Positions 33,312-42,402 of a stretch of 64,000 bases of DNA are shown piece by piece. The notes below the pieces were generated by a model. That model worked only from the letters and a program-made list of their open reading frames with translations, was not told where the DNA came from and ran no database searches. How positions within the stretch are numbered: position 1 is the stretch's first letter; each line of letters begins with the position of its first letter. A program made the position numbers and the translations under genes. The DNA comes from CAYUCJ01 sp049282265 (GTDB lineage: Bacteria; Desulfobacterota; DSM-4660; Desulfatiglandales; Desulfatiglandaceae), in contig JBAPTR010000162.1 of assembly GCA_049282265.1 (NCBI GenBank), positions 62,001-126,000 on the forward strand, given 5' to 3'.

Positions 33312-34109
33312 GTGAGGTTAATGACGTTCAATTTGAGGTTCGAGAACGATCGGGACGGGCAGAATGCCTGGGTTTACCGGAGAAAATTGATTGTAGAGGT
33401 GATCAACCGGTACCGCCCTGCCGCCATCGGCACCCAGGAAGGACGCTGGACCCAACTGCTTTACCTCAGGGACCATCTGCCTGAATACCACTTGCACGCC
33501 CCCCGACGCGTCATTGACAACACCTGCCAGTATCCCACGCTGTTCATCCGAAAACAGGATTTTCATGTGGGAGAGGGACGGGATTTCTGGCTTTCCAAGA
33601 CCCCGGATGTCCACCGAAGCAAGGATTGGGACAGTGCCTTCCCCAGGATGATGAGTTACGCCTCCGTCCGTTTAACCGGATCGGAGAAGGCCTTCTGGTT
33701 TGCGGTAACCCATCTGGACCACCGGGGCGCCACGGCCCGTTATGAACAGGCCCGGATTATCGCGTCCTGGATAGAGAAGCAAAAGGAACCCGTCATTCTG
33801 ATGGGTGATTTCAACGATGTTCCGGGATCCCCTGTTCATGAACTCCTGGTGGCGCCTGAGACCGGGCTCCTGGATACCTGGCAGGTCCTGGGTCGTGAAG
33901 AAGGCCCCCAGAGCTTCACACACCACGGCTTCACAGGCGTCCCACGCGATTCACGCATAGACTGGATTCTGGCAAGCCCACATTTCAAGATCATGGCTGC
34001 GAATATTATACGGGACCATTTCGACGGGCGCTACCCCTCGGACCATTTCCCCTATCTTGTCGACCTGGAGCCACTTTCTTTGGCGGGGATCTGCGACGAT
34101 GGGAGATAG
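33312..34109 (+). CDS. Endonuclease/exonuclease/phosphatase-fold protein
   Basis: 265 residues with a complete metal-dependent EEP active site: MTFNLRFEND, GTQEGRW, VTHLDHRG, LMGDFNDVPGS and YPSDHFPYLVDL. The arrangement is that of small bacterial EEP hydrolases of uncharacterised substrate. No signal peptide. Starts at GTG 33312 (family proteins begin RLMTYN); ATG 33321 is the alternative. The 231-base gap upstream shows no other gene. Confidence 0.9.
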   Translation: MRLMTFNLRFENDRDGQNAWVYRRKLIVEVINRYRPAAIGTQEGRWTQLLYLRDHLPEYHLHAPRRVIDNTCQYPTLFIRKQDFHVGEGRDFWLSKTPDVHRSKDWDSAFPRMMSYASVRLTGSEKAFWFAVTHLDHRGATARYEQARIIASWIEKQKEPVILMGDFNDVPGSPVHELLVAPETGLLDTWQVLGREEGPQSFTHHGFTGVPRDSRIDWILASPHFKIMAANIIRDHFDGRYPSDHFPYLVDLEPLSLAGICDDGR

Positions 34110-34287
34110 CACTTTTCCATGACGAGACGCCGGCGGAGACATCAGACCCACTCCCATGATCCGACCGTCTACACGCTTTTCGGAGATCTATTCGCCTTTT
34201 TCTCCTGAGGCGACTCCCTGTGGACCCTTTAGGGGTTTATTCCTGCAAACAGAAAGGGACGTAAACAAAGGAACAGGGGATAAAAGG

Positions 34288-34854
34288 CTACCAGTTTGGA
34301 GGGGAATTGACAATGAAGATGACATTTTCCCATTTTCCGGGATTGTACCATCTGTGGAGGGTTTCAGATCGATAATACATGAGATCACCTTCTTGCAAAT
34401 GGTATTCCTGATCATTCAGGTAGTAGATCACTTCACCCCGAATGACGTAGACCAGTTCCTCACCAATGTGGCTGCTTGCGACTTTTCGACCCTGCCCGGG
34501 TGGGTTGACATAAAGAGTGGCTTGAAGGTTTGCGCTATTTCTCCTGACAAGGGATTCGCAGTATGCGTCGGATTCTTCCAGCTTGAGGACAATGCCATCC
34601 CCTTTTCGAGTGACTGCCCCCATTTTCTGCTCTTCTTCACCCGCAAACAGACGAACCATGGTCATGTCGAGAAACTTTGTGATTTTCCATAGGTTTTCAA
34701 CGGAAATATTGACTTTTCCGCGCTCAAACTGGCTCAGAAAACTCACACTGAGGTCCGTCCCCGAAGCCAGTTGATCGAGGGAGATTCTTTTCTCTTTCCT
34801 CGCCGTACGGATGTTTGCCCCCAAGAGGCTGTTATAATTGGGCGCATGTTCCAT
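34288..34854 (-). CDS. XRE-cupin transcriptional regulator
   Basis: 188 residues: an N-terminal helix-turn-helix of the XRE type (SLDQLASGTDLSVSFLSQFE, residues about 24-55) and a C-terminal cupin barrel (HIGEELVYVIRGEVIYYL, LQEGDLMYYRSETLHRWYNP). Such regulators sense a small ligand in the cupin and often control the adjacent catabolic genes. It is divergent from the TIGR04076-ferredoxin-AOR-Liv locus and is the obvious candidate regulator for it. Confidence 0.92.
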   Translation of the reverse strand: MEHAPNYNSLLGANIRTARKEKRISLDQLASGTDLSVSFLSQFERGKVNISVENLWKITKFLDMTMVRLFAGEEEQKMGAVTRKGDGIVLKLEESDAYCESLVRRNSANLQATLYVNPPGQGRKVASSHIGEELVYVIRGEVIYYLNDQEYHLQEGDLMYYRSETLHRWYNPGKWENVIFIVNSPPNW

Positions 34855-35163
34855 TATAAGAATTGCAAAAAACCCTTTTTGTCTGATTAAATGTTTCTCA
34901 AATAAATCACTGTTAGGTTTTTTTAATAGCAGATTCCAATTAGAATTGCAACTACATATTTTGAATTATTTCTTTATATTATAATCATTGTCTCTGTTTG
35001 GATGGATGAGAATATTTTTCGAAAAGCTTTTTTCATATTGCCTTCAACAAAAAATTTATTTTTAATATACTGAAGAAAATATTTGATATTCACTCTTCGC
35101 CTTGTTAGGATACGGAATAGATTTTCCCGCCCCGATTAGTCATTATTTTCATGAGAGGCTTAT
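34855..35163. promoter_or_regulatory. A/T-rich divergent promoter region between regulator and AOR/Liv locus
   Basis: About 309 bases, very rich in A and T (for example TTTTTAATATACTGAAG near 35050), with no ORF. Both the XRE-cupin gene and the TIGR04076 gene must be expressed from here. I could not assign an operator or unambiguous -35/-10 pairs. Confidence 0.5.
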
Positions 35164-35439
35164 ATGGCATCCCTGAAAGTTACTGTGGAAAAAATTGATG
35201 GGTACTGTAATCAGCCGATGCTGGTTGGAGACTATATCATCATTGATGGTGGCAAACTGATTATTCCCGAAGGTAAGCACATGTGCCTTTGGGCCTTGCA
35301 GAGCATGATGCCGATTTTCCCTGTGTTGCAAAGGGCCGAAAAAAAAGAAGGTGACTGGGCCACAAAAGTCAATCAATTCTGTTGCCCCGACCCCAAGGGC
35401 TTAGTCCACTATCGCGTAGAAAGGATGGAGTCCCCATGA
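35164..35439 (+). CDS. TIGR04076 family protein
   Basis: 91 residues: VTVEKIDGYCNQPMLVGDYI, then CLWALQSMMPIFPVLQRAEK and a C-terminal CCPDPKGLVHYRVER. This is the small cysteine-bearing TIGR04076 family, often found with anaerobic metabolism genes, of unknown role. It overlaps the next ferredoxin gene by four bases (ATGA), so it is translationally coupled to it. Confidence 0.8.
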   Translation: MASLKVTVEKIDGYCNQPMLVGDYIIIDGGKLIIPEGKHMCLWALQSMMPIFPVLQRAEKKEGDWATKVNQFCCPDPKGLVHYRVERMESP

Positions 35440-35957
35440 TCATAGTGAATCCCCGGAAGTGCTCGGGATGCCTCCGTTGTCAAGTCAACTGCTCTTTCTT
35501 CCATACAGGGAGCGTTGGGCGAAGCAGGTCTAGGGTAAAAGTGGTCAAGATAGAGGGAATGGGCATTGACTATCCGGTTTTGTGCAGGCAGTGCGAGGAA
35601 CGCTTCTGTACCCGGTGCCCCGAATCGGCCATTGAGATAGGGCCTTACGGCCAGGTCATTGTCTCCCCCACTCTGTGCGTCTCCTGTGGTACCTGCGAAA
35701 CATTGTGCCCAATCGGTGCCATTGAACTCTTTGAAGATATACCCTATGTCTGCGATCTTTGCGGCGGTGAGCCAAGATGTGTAATGGAATGCAATATGGG
35801 GGCTATAGAGTACGAACCTGATTCCAATGAACTTGTGAGCCTGCAACCGTTCAAGGAAGGCGCCAGGGGGCAGAGCCCAGAGGCAAAGCGCATTAGATAT
35901 GCTCTTGAAATGACAAAAGGAATGCGGGAACAATGGAAGTCCAGTGTGGGGGGATAA
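35436..35957 (+). CDS. 4Fe-4S ferredoxin, electron partner of AOR
   Basis: 173 residues from ATG 35436, overlapping the preceding stop. Cluster motifs: CSGCLRCQVNC, CRQCEERFC, CVSCGTCETLCP, CDLCGGEPRC. Homologous to the ferredoxin at 1446-1943, same domain order. It immediately precedes the AOR gene and should be its redox partner. Confidence 0.93.
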   Translation: MIIVNPRKCSGCLRCQVNCSFFHTGSVGRSRSRVKVVKIEGMGIDYPVLCRQCEERFCTRCPESAIEIGPYGQVIVSPTLCVSCGTCETLCPIGAIELFEDIPYVCDLCGGEPRCVMECNMGAIEYEPDSNELVSLQPFKEGARGQSPEAKRIRYALEMTKGMREQWKSSVGG

Positions 35958-35958
35958 A

Positions 35959-37767
35959 ATGCTTTACGGATACAGTGGACACATTCTTCGGGTTGACCTG
36001 AGCAGTGGGAAGATCATTCGGGAAAAAAGCGACCCCCATTACATGTTGAAGGCCATCGGCGGTCGCGGCTTGAATTCCTTGCGGCTCTATGATGAATTGC
36101 GCCGCGATATCGACCCCTTGTCACCCGAAAATATCCTGCTCATCGGCGTTGGGCCCCTGACCGGGTCGCTCCTCAGTTCATCGGCCTATATGACTATCTC
36201 AGGAAAATCCCCCATGACCGGCATCCTTGGTGATTCCGCGGCCGGAGGATTTTTTGGTCCTGAATTGAAACAGGCCGGATACGACCAGATTATCATTACC
36301 GGAAAGGCAGACAAGCCGTGTTATCTGCTCATAGCAGACGACCACGTGGAGATCAAAGAGGCTTCACATCTGTGGGGTTCGGATATCTGGCAGACAACAT
36401 CCGCCATCCGTCAGGAGTTGACCGACAATGCCTTCCAGATCGCTGCCATCGGGCCGGCCGGTGAAAATCTGGTCAAATTTGCCACGGTTGCCTGCAACAA
36501 TTCCAGAATGTTCGGAAGGACAGGCATGGGTTGTCTGTTCGGATCGAAAAACCTCAAGGCGATCGCTGTCAGGGGCACCACGCCGGTCTCCATCGCCGAC
36601 ACGCTCACGTACATGGACTTATGCAGGGAATTGGATCGCCGGATACTGGCCCACCCGGAATGGAATGATCGTCATGCCCTTGGGTCTACCCTCCTCATGA
36701 AGGCACTCAACAATATTGGCATTCTGCCCACCAATCACTTTCAGAAGGGCGTTTGTGAATACGTCGACAAGATCAGCGGGCAGGAACTGGCCGAAAAATT
36801 CAAGGTCAAGAATAAGAGCTGTTTCAATTGCAATATACACTGCTCCCGCTATTACATCACCGGTGATGTCGAATCGGAGGGCCCCGAATTTGAGACCCTT
36901 TGCAGCTACTCCTCACGCATCGGTGTCGACGATCTCCATTTCACCCTAAAGATGGCCGCCTATCTCAATCGCATGGGAATAGATGCGCTCAGCAGTGGTG
37001 AAACCATCGGGTGGGCCATGGAATGTTTCCAGCGTGGACTCTTGAACAAAGACGACGTGGACGGCCTGGATTTCACCTGGGGCAACAAAGAGACCATAGA
37101 AGAGATTCTTGGGCTGATTGTACAACGAAAAGGAGTGGGCGATGCATTTGCAGAAGGAACCCGCTCCCTTTCAACGAAGTTCGGTCGGGGGAGCGAAAAA
37201 TATGCGCTTCATGTCAAAGGCCTGGACATCATATGTGGAGACCCAAGGGGGATCAAGGCCTTCGGCCTCACCTATGCCATTGCCTCCCGGGGGGCGGATC
37301 ATCTGAGGGCCGAGCCCTTCTTCGAGTTGACCGAGCGCTATGACGAGGCCGAGAAGCGGTGGGGAATTCGCGACATCGCAAATCGACTCTCAAATAACGG
37401 GAAAGCGGTCCTTGTAGAATATACCGAACGACAGGCGCTTCTGACTGATTGCATGACCATGTGCAAGAATATCGGTCTCTCCATGGATATTTTGGATTTC
37501 GATCTGGCCGGGAGACTGCTGAAGGCCGGAACCGGACTGAATTTCACCCCGGAAAGGGTGGAAAAGAGTCTTAGGGGAATCATCGATGCCGACCGGAAAA
37601 TGAACATTGACTTCGGGATCGATGCATCCATGGATACATTACCTCGTCGTTTCACACACGAGTCCCTTGAAGAAGGGCCTTCTAAAGGCCAGGTCGTGCC
37701 CATCAAGGAGATGGTCAAGGAATACTACCGGCTGCGCGGCTGGGACGAAGAGGGAAGGCCCGCTTGA
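35959..37767 (+). CDS. Aldehyde:ferredoxin oxidoreductase (AOR family)
   Basis: 602 residues from ATG 35959, one base after the ferredoxin stop, GGGGGGAT before it. The tungstopterin-binding N-terminal region (KAIGGRGLNS, GDSAAGGFFG) is complete. The 4Fe-4S ligands C288, C291, C295 fall at the positions known for Pyrococcus AOR, with C498/C502 in TDCMTMC for the fourth ligand. Oxidises an aldehyde to acid or the reverse with ferredoxin; substrate unknown. The downstream Liv importer suggests an organic-acid or aromatic catabolic route. Confidence 0.95.
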   Translation: MLYGYSGHILRVDLSSGKIIREKSDPHYMLKAIGGRGLNSLRLYDELRRDIDPLSPENILLIGVGPLTGSLLSSSAYMTISGKSPMTGILGDSAAGGFFGPELKQAGYDQIIITGKADKPCYLLIADDHVEIKEASHLWGSDIWQTTSAIRQELTDNAFQIAAIGPAGENLVKFATVACNNSRMFGRTGMGCLFGSKNLKAIAVRGTTPVSIADTLTYMDLCRELDRRILAHPEWNDRHALGSTLLMKALNNIGILPTNHFQKGVCEYVDKISGQELAEKFKVKNKSCFNCNIHCSRYYITGDVESEGPEFETLCSYSSRIGVDDLHFTLKMAAYLNRMGIDALSSGETIGWAMECFQRGLLNKDDVDGLDFTWGNKETIEEILGLIVQRKGVGDAFAEGTRSLSTKFGRGSEKYALHVKGLDIICGDPRGIKAFGLTYAIASRGADHLRAEPFFELTERYDEAEKRWGIRDIANRLSNNGKAVLVEYTERQALLTDCMTMCKNIGLSMDILDFDLAGRLLKAGTGLNFTPERVEKSLRGIIDADRKMNIDFGIDASMDTLPRRFTHESLEEGPSKGQVVPIKEMVKEYYRLRGWDEEGRPA

Positions 37768-38046
37768 TTAACTTACGATTTCAGTATAGACTGGATTTTA
37801 TCCGTAAATGGCCTTTCTCCGCAATCTCTGTGGAAATTGGGGGAGTTTCTTTGGTTCCGCAAATGTGCAGGACACGCAACCCTTGATTTTTCTCGCTCAA
37901 GGTCCGGAATCTTCCACTTGATTTTGCAAATTCCGATAGTTCGGGACTGGAGTGCGAACTTCATTGTGCCCAATATTTATTTGTGGATGGGCAATAGACT
38001 AGGGTGTTTACATTCTGTTAACCAGCTTTATTGAGGAGGGGAAAAG

Positions 38047-39207
38047 ATGAAAAAGTCATTGGTGTTGCTTTTTTCTGTGATCGCAGCTGTTTTGTTTTCG
38101 TTCGAAGTCGGTTTTTGCAGAGATGTATCCAAAGGCATACATGTTGGGGACGCCGGTGCCTTCACCGGGGATGCCGCCGCACCCTGTATGGAGATTTTCA
38201 ATTCCGCACAGATTGCTGTGGATGAGTGGAACGCAAAAGGCGGTATTCATGGCGTAAAAATCAAGCATATCATGGGAGATGATGCCATGGACCCCGCCCA
38301 GGGCGTCAACGTGGCCTATAAGTTTGCCGCCGACAAGTTGATGTACGGGGTGATCGGTCCTCCCATGAGCCACATAGCTCAGGCCACTCTCAAAATTTAC
38401 GGCAATGCGAATCTTGCCTGCATTACCACTGCTGCCTCCAAACCCAATTTGACGGAACAGGGCTACAAACACTTCTTCAGGGTGAATGCGAGAAATGACG
38501 CACATGGATGGAACTGCGCCCTCTTCATGAAGAGATATCTCAAGGCCAAGAAGGTTGCCATTCTCAACGAAAAAGTCGCCTATTGTGAAAATATGGCAAG
38601 CGAAACCATAAAGGGGCTGAAAAAGCTAGGTATAACTAACATTATGCAGGACACCATTGTTGCAGGTTCAAAGGATTTTTCTGCAGTTCTCACCAAGGTA
38701 AAAGCCTTCAACCCGGATGTGCTGTTTTTCATTGCCACTGCCGCCCCTGATCAGGCCATAGGTGTTCGACAGATGAAAAACCTTGGTATCCATGCAATCT
38801 TTTTCGGGACCGAAGGTGCCAGGGACAAGAAAGACTTTATAGCCGCGGCTGAAGGCGCAGCAGAAGGAGCTTACGTCTACCATTTCTCCCCGGACATATT
38901 CTCAATCCCGGCGGCCCAAGGGTACATAAAAGAATATGAGGCCAAGTACGGCACGATCAGTGGATTCGGCCCGCCGGCCTATGAGGCCATGAACATCCTG
39001 CTGACGGCTATTGATAAGGCAGCCCAGGATGGACAAATCAGCAGAAAAGAAGTAATCAAATATCTTCATCAGACAAAGGGCTATAAGGGGATTCTTGGCT
39101 TTCCTGTCACATTTGATGAAAAGGGTGATCTGGAAGGCGGGGCCACCTATTTCTTCAAAGTGGTCGGAAATGACTTCAAACAGGTTGCGGTTATGACCGG
39201 AAAATAG
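38047..39207 (+). CDS. Branched-chain amino acid/organic acid ABC transporter, periplasmic binding protein
   Basis: 386 residues. Signal peptide MKKSLVLLFSVIAAVLFSF, then a LivK/periplasmic type I fold: GDAGAFTGDAAAPC, AVDEWNAKGGIHG, VAYKFAADKLMYGVIGPPMS. GAGGAGG precedes the ATG. It initiates the Liv-type importer encoded by the next genes. Given the linked AOR, its ligand is more likely a carboxylate or aromatic acid than an amino acid; inference. The 279-base gap upstream holds no gene. Confidence 0.92.
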   Translation: MKKSLVLLFSVIAAVLFSFEVGFCRDVSKGIHVGDAGAFTGDAAAPCMEIFNSAQIAVDEWNAKGGIHGVKIKHIMGDDAMDPAQGVNVAYKFAADKLMYGVIGPPMSHIAQATLKIYGNANLACITTAASKPNLTEQGYKHFFRVNARNDAHGWNCALFMKRYLKAKKVAILNEKVAYCENMASETIKGLKKLGITNIMQDTIVAGSKDFSAVLTKVKAFNPDVLFFIATAAPDQAIGVRQMKNLGIHAIFFGTEGARDKKDFIAAAEGAAEGAYVYHFSPDIFSIPAAQGYIKEYEAKYGTISGFGPPAYEAMNILLTAIDKAAQDGQISRKEVIKYLHQTKGYKGILGFPVTFDEKGDLEGGATYFFKVVGNDFKQVAVMTGK

Positions 39208-39219
39208 AGGATTAAGAAG

Positions 39220-39253
39220 GGCCTTAGCCCTCATTCGGGTTAAGGCCTTTTCT
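39220..39253 (+). terminator. Attenuator-type hairpin between binding protein and permease genes
   Basis: GGCCTTAGCCC (39220-39230) pairs with GGGTTAAGGCC (39237-39247) with one mismatch and six-base loop, followed by TTTTCTT. Placed 12 bases after the binding-protein stop. A partial terminator here would yield more binding protein than membrane subunits. Confidence 0.65.
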
Positions 39254-39297
39254 TCCTGCCTGAATACCCGCTGACAAAGCGTAACAGGGTTTTCTTC

Positions 39298-40230
39298 GTG
39301 GAATACTACCTTCAGCAATTGCCCCAACAGCTCATGAACGGCCTCACATTGGGTGGTGTCTATGCCCTTATCGCCATAGGTTACACCATGGTGTACGGCA
39401 TCCTTTTCATGCTGAATTTCGCCCATGGCGAAATCTATATGATCGGGGGCTTTGCCGGCTGGTGGGTCCTGCATCTCCTGAGCGTCAACAACCAACCGGT
39501 CATGAACGCCGCCCTGATCATATCACTAATGATTATCATAGCGATGGCCGTTTCCGGCCTGCTCGGCATTTTGGTGGAGAGATTCGCCTATCGTCCCCTC
39601 AGGCAGGCACCCCGCATCAATCTACTTCTCAGTGCCCTCGGCGTTTCCATATTTCTGCAGAACCTGATACTGAACTTTCAAGGGGCAAGGCCTCGTTTTT
39701 TTCATGTTACATCCCTCGTCCCCGAAAATATCCGGATCATTGAAATGGGAAGTGTTGTTTTTTCTTTCATGAGGGTACTTGTCATTGTCATTTCATTCCT
39801 TCTCATGGGCCTCCTGACCTATATGATAAACAAGACAAAAACAGGCAAGGCCATGAGGGCAACGGCACAGGACATAGAGGCCGCAACCTTTATGGGCATC
39901 GATACGGATCGAATTATTGTCTATGTATTCCTGATTGGCTCGGCACTTGGGGGTGCTGCGGGAACCCTTGTCGGCCTGCTCTTCACGCAGGTAGACTATT
40001 ATGTGGGATTCCAAGCCGGTCTGAAGGGGTTTACCGCCGCAGTCCTCGGGGGCATTGGAAATATTTCAGGTGCAATGCTGGGAGGCATTATTCTCGGTTT
40101 GACCGAGGCCCTGGCAACCACCTTCTTCCCAGCGGCCTATAAGGATGTCATTGCCTTCGCCATCCTCATCATTGTCCTCATCTTCAGGCCGTGGGGATTG
40201 ATGGGAGAAAAAATCCCTGAGAAAGTTTGA
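39298..40230 (+). CDS. livH: Branched-chain ABC transporter permease LivH
   Basis: 310-residue inner-membrane permease: LMNGLTLGGVYALIAIGYTM at the N-terminus, FAYRPLRQAPR, ATFMGIDTDRIIVYVF and GLKGFTAAVLGGIGNISGAM, the characteristic LivH blocks. GTG 39298 start. Pairs with the LivM half of the next protein to form the channel. Confidence 0.94.
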   Translation: MEYYLQQLPQQLMNGLTLGGVYALIAIGYTMVYGILFMLNFAHGEIYMIGGFAGWWVLHLLSVNNQPVMNAALIISLMIIIAMAVSGLLGILVERFAYRPLRQAPRINLLLSALGVSIFLQNLILNFQGARPRFFHVTSLVPENIRIIEMGSVVFSFMRVLVIVISFLLMGLLTYMINKTKTGKAMRATAQDIEAATFMGIDTDRIIVYVFLIGSALGGAAGTLVGLLFTQVDYYVGFQAGLKGFTAAVLGGIGNISGAMLGGIILGLTEALATTFFPAAYKDVIAFAILIIVLIFRPWGLMGEKIPEKV

Positions 40231-40331
40231 TGATACCCAACGAAATCGTCTCATTCACCGGCGCTCAGGGGGAGAATCTGAAGCTCTTTTTCGGACACTT
40301 TCTCATAGTGCACTTGGCATCCAACTCCGGC

Positions 40332-40412
40332 ATGGACGGCTATTTGGGGTATACGCCTCCGGAGGCCTTGGCGCTCTCTAACAGCTACTTTTTTCCCCAA
40401 ATCGGCGTCCAT
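40332..40412. repeat. 18-bp inverted repeat in the livH-livM gap
   Basis: ATGGACGGCTATTTGGGG (40332-40349) and CCCCAAATCGGCGTCCAT (40395-40412) are complementary with two mismatches; the loop contains the perfect palindrome GCCTCCGGAGGC. It fills much of a 312-base gap inside the Liv operon that otherwise shows no gene. REP-like insertion or mRNA-stabilising hairpin. Confidence 0.6.
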
Positions 40413-40542
40413 CCCCTCCGGGGTGTTTAGAAAGGGGCTGAAAAAGGGTGTCAGGTTCTTATCCACTTTGTTGCTTATAGGCTGCCGCTTGCGGCATAAA
40501 CCAGCTTTTACCATTCCATCAAGTTTTAAGGACGAAATATCT

Positions 40543-42399
40543 GTGGCTTGGGAAACGGGCGGGAAAAATAGACTCATAATCTACACAAGCATCCTTGTTG
40601 TACTGGCTGTCTTGCCGTATCTCATGCCCAGCGGTTACTGGCTGAGAATCTACGGAATCACAGGGATCTATGTTATGCTCTCCCTGGGTCTGAATGTGGT
40701 GGCAGGGTTCGCCGGGCTCCTGGATCTCGCTTACGTAGCCTTTTTCGGCATAGGCGGTTACACCTTCGCCCTTCTGTCCTCCGCCCAGTTCAATATTCAT
40801 CTGCCCTTTCTGCTTGTATTGCCCCTCGCTGCTGTTGTAACCATGGGTTTTGGCTTCGCCCTCGGAGCCACCAGCATCCGACTGCGGGGTGACTACCTTG
40901 CCATAGTCACATTGGCCTTTGCCCAGATTTTCAAACTCATGTTGATCAACCTCGACCAGCCCGTGGATATAACCGGAGGCGTCAACGGGATCTATGGTTT
41001 TGATGCCATCAACATCCTTGGAGTCAGGATTGTCTCTCCTGAGGCCTATGCCTACCTTATCTGGTTTTCGGCACTCGTGGTCATCGTCGGATGCCTTCGC
41101 CTGAAAAACTCACGGTACGGCAGGGGCTGGAACGCCATTAGAGAGGATGAGCTTGCGGCGCGAGTATTGGGCGTCAACGCCACCTTGATGAAACTCAAGG
41201 CCTTTGCCGGAGGGGCATTCATTGCCGGGGGAACGGGCGCCCTCTTCGCGTCTTTTCAGGACTCCGTCTTTCCGAACAATTTTGATTTTCAACAGCTCGT
41301 CATCATCTATTGCATGGTCATTCTGGGCGGACTTGGAAACATACCGGGCATTGTCCTTGGTGCTGTCCTCCTATCCGTCTTGCCGGAATTTCTCCGCGAG
41401 TATGGCGCCTATCGCATGATGTCCTACGGCCTCATCCTCATCCTTCTGATGGCCCTGAGACCCCAGGGTCTCCTCGGTTCCATAGGTATCCTTACAAAAG
41501 CGAAAAAGCGACCAGACAAAGACGAGACAGGCGTCCTCAAGGCATCCACTGATCTCTACTATGAAGGTGCCCCGGAGACAACATCCAACGGGGCAGGTAA
41601 AAAGAAATTCTCTAAAGGAAGACGTGTTGTTCTGGCACTCAAAAGCGTGGCCATGAAGTTCGGTGGCGTTACGGCTGTCATCAACCTGGATTTCAATCTC
41701 TTTGAAAGGGAAATTCTGAGCATCATTGGCCCTAACGGGGCTGGAAAATCAACGGTTTTCAACCTTATTTCAGGTATTTATAAACCCATTGAAGGTTCGA
41801 TTACATACAATGGATCAGAAATTTCCGGGCTGAAACCGCATCAGGTGCTAAAGGCGGGTATCGCAAGGACCTTCCAAAACCTGAGGTTGTTCAACAAAAT
41901 GACCGTTCTTGATAACGCCAAGGTCGGTCAATTTCATGGGACCAGATCCGGTCCCCTGTCGATCCTCTTCCATCTGCCCCGCTACAAAAGGGAGGAGGCC
42001 GAATCAGACAGACACGCCCGGGAAATACTTGAACTTTTTGGGAAAAGGCTTACTGGATATCGCCTTGATCAGGAGGCCATGTTTCTCTCTTATGCAAACA
42101 GGAGACGCCTTGAGATTGCCCGGGCCATTTCCACGAATGCAAGAGTCCTCATGCTGGATGAGCCTTCGGCAGGGATGAATCCACAGGAAACATCCGAAAT
42201 TACTCAATTTATCAAGGAACTACGGGATGTCTACGGCTACACCATATTGTTGATCGAGCACAAACTAAACCTGGTAAGGACCATATCCGACAGGGTTATC
42301 GTACTGGACTACGGGAGAAAGATAGCCGAGGGAAGCTATGAAGCCGTCGCCAATAACGAACAGGTGATTGAAGCGTATCTGGGAAGGAAGGCCCGCTAG
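40543..42399 (+). CDS. LivM permease fused to LivG ATPase
   Basis: 618 residues from GTG 40543 (GTG 40423 would add 40 poorly conserved residues). The first about 345 residues are LivM: GLNVVAGFAGLLDLAYVAFF, GDYLAIVTLAFAQIFK, GGLGNIPGIVLGAVLL. After a linker of about 45 residues comes a LivG-type ATPase with Walker A GPNGAGKS, the Q-loop ARTFQNLRLF and Walker B VLMLDEPSAGMNP. The signature reads LSYANRRRLEIARA where LivG normally has LSYGxQRRLEIARA. Membrane and ATPase functions are thus joined in one chain; the partner ATPase LivF follows. Confidence 0.88.
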   Translation: MAWETGGKNRLIIYTSILVVLAVLPYLMPSGYWLRIYGITGIYVMLSLGLNVVAGFAGLLDLAYVAFFGIGGYTFALLSSAQFNIHLPFLLVLPLAAVVTMGFGFALGATSIRLRGDYLAIVTLAFAQIFKLMLINLDQPVDITGGVNGIYGFDAINILGVRIVSPEAYAYLIWFSALVVIVGCLRLKNSRYGRGWNAIREDELAARVLGVNATLMKLKAFAGGAFIAGGTGALFASFQDSVFPNNFDFQQLVIIYCMVILGGLGNIPGIVLGAVLLSVLPEFLREYGAYRMMSYGLILILLMALRPQGLLGSIGILTKAKKRPDKDETGVLKASTDLYYEGAPETTSNGAGKKKFSKGRRVVLALKSVAMKFGGVTAVINLDFNLFEREILSIIGPNGAGKSTVFNLISGIYKPIEGSITYNGSEISGLKPHQVLKAGIARTFQNLRLFNKMTVLDNAKVGQFHGTRSGPLSILFHLPRYKREEAESDRHAREILELFGKRLTGYRLDQEAMFLSYANRRRLEIARAISTNARVLMLDEPSAGMNPQETSEITQFIKELRDVYGYTILLIEHKLNLVRTISDRVIVLDYGRKIAEGSYEAVANNEQVIEAYLGRKAR

Positions 42400-42402
42400 T
42401 AC

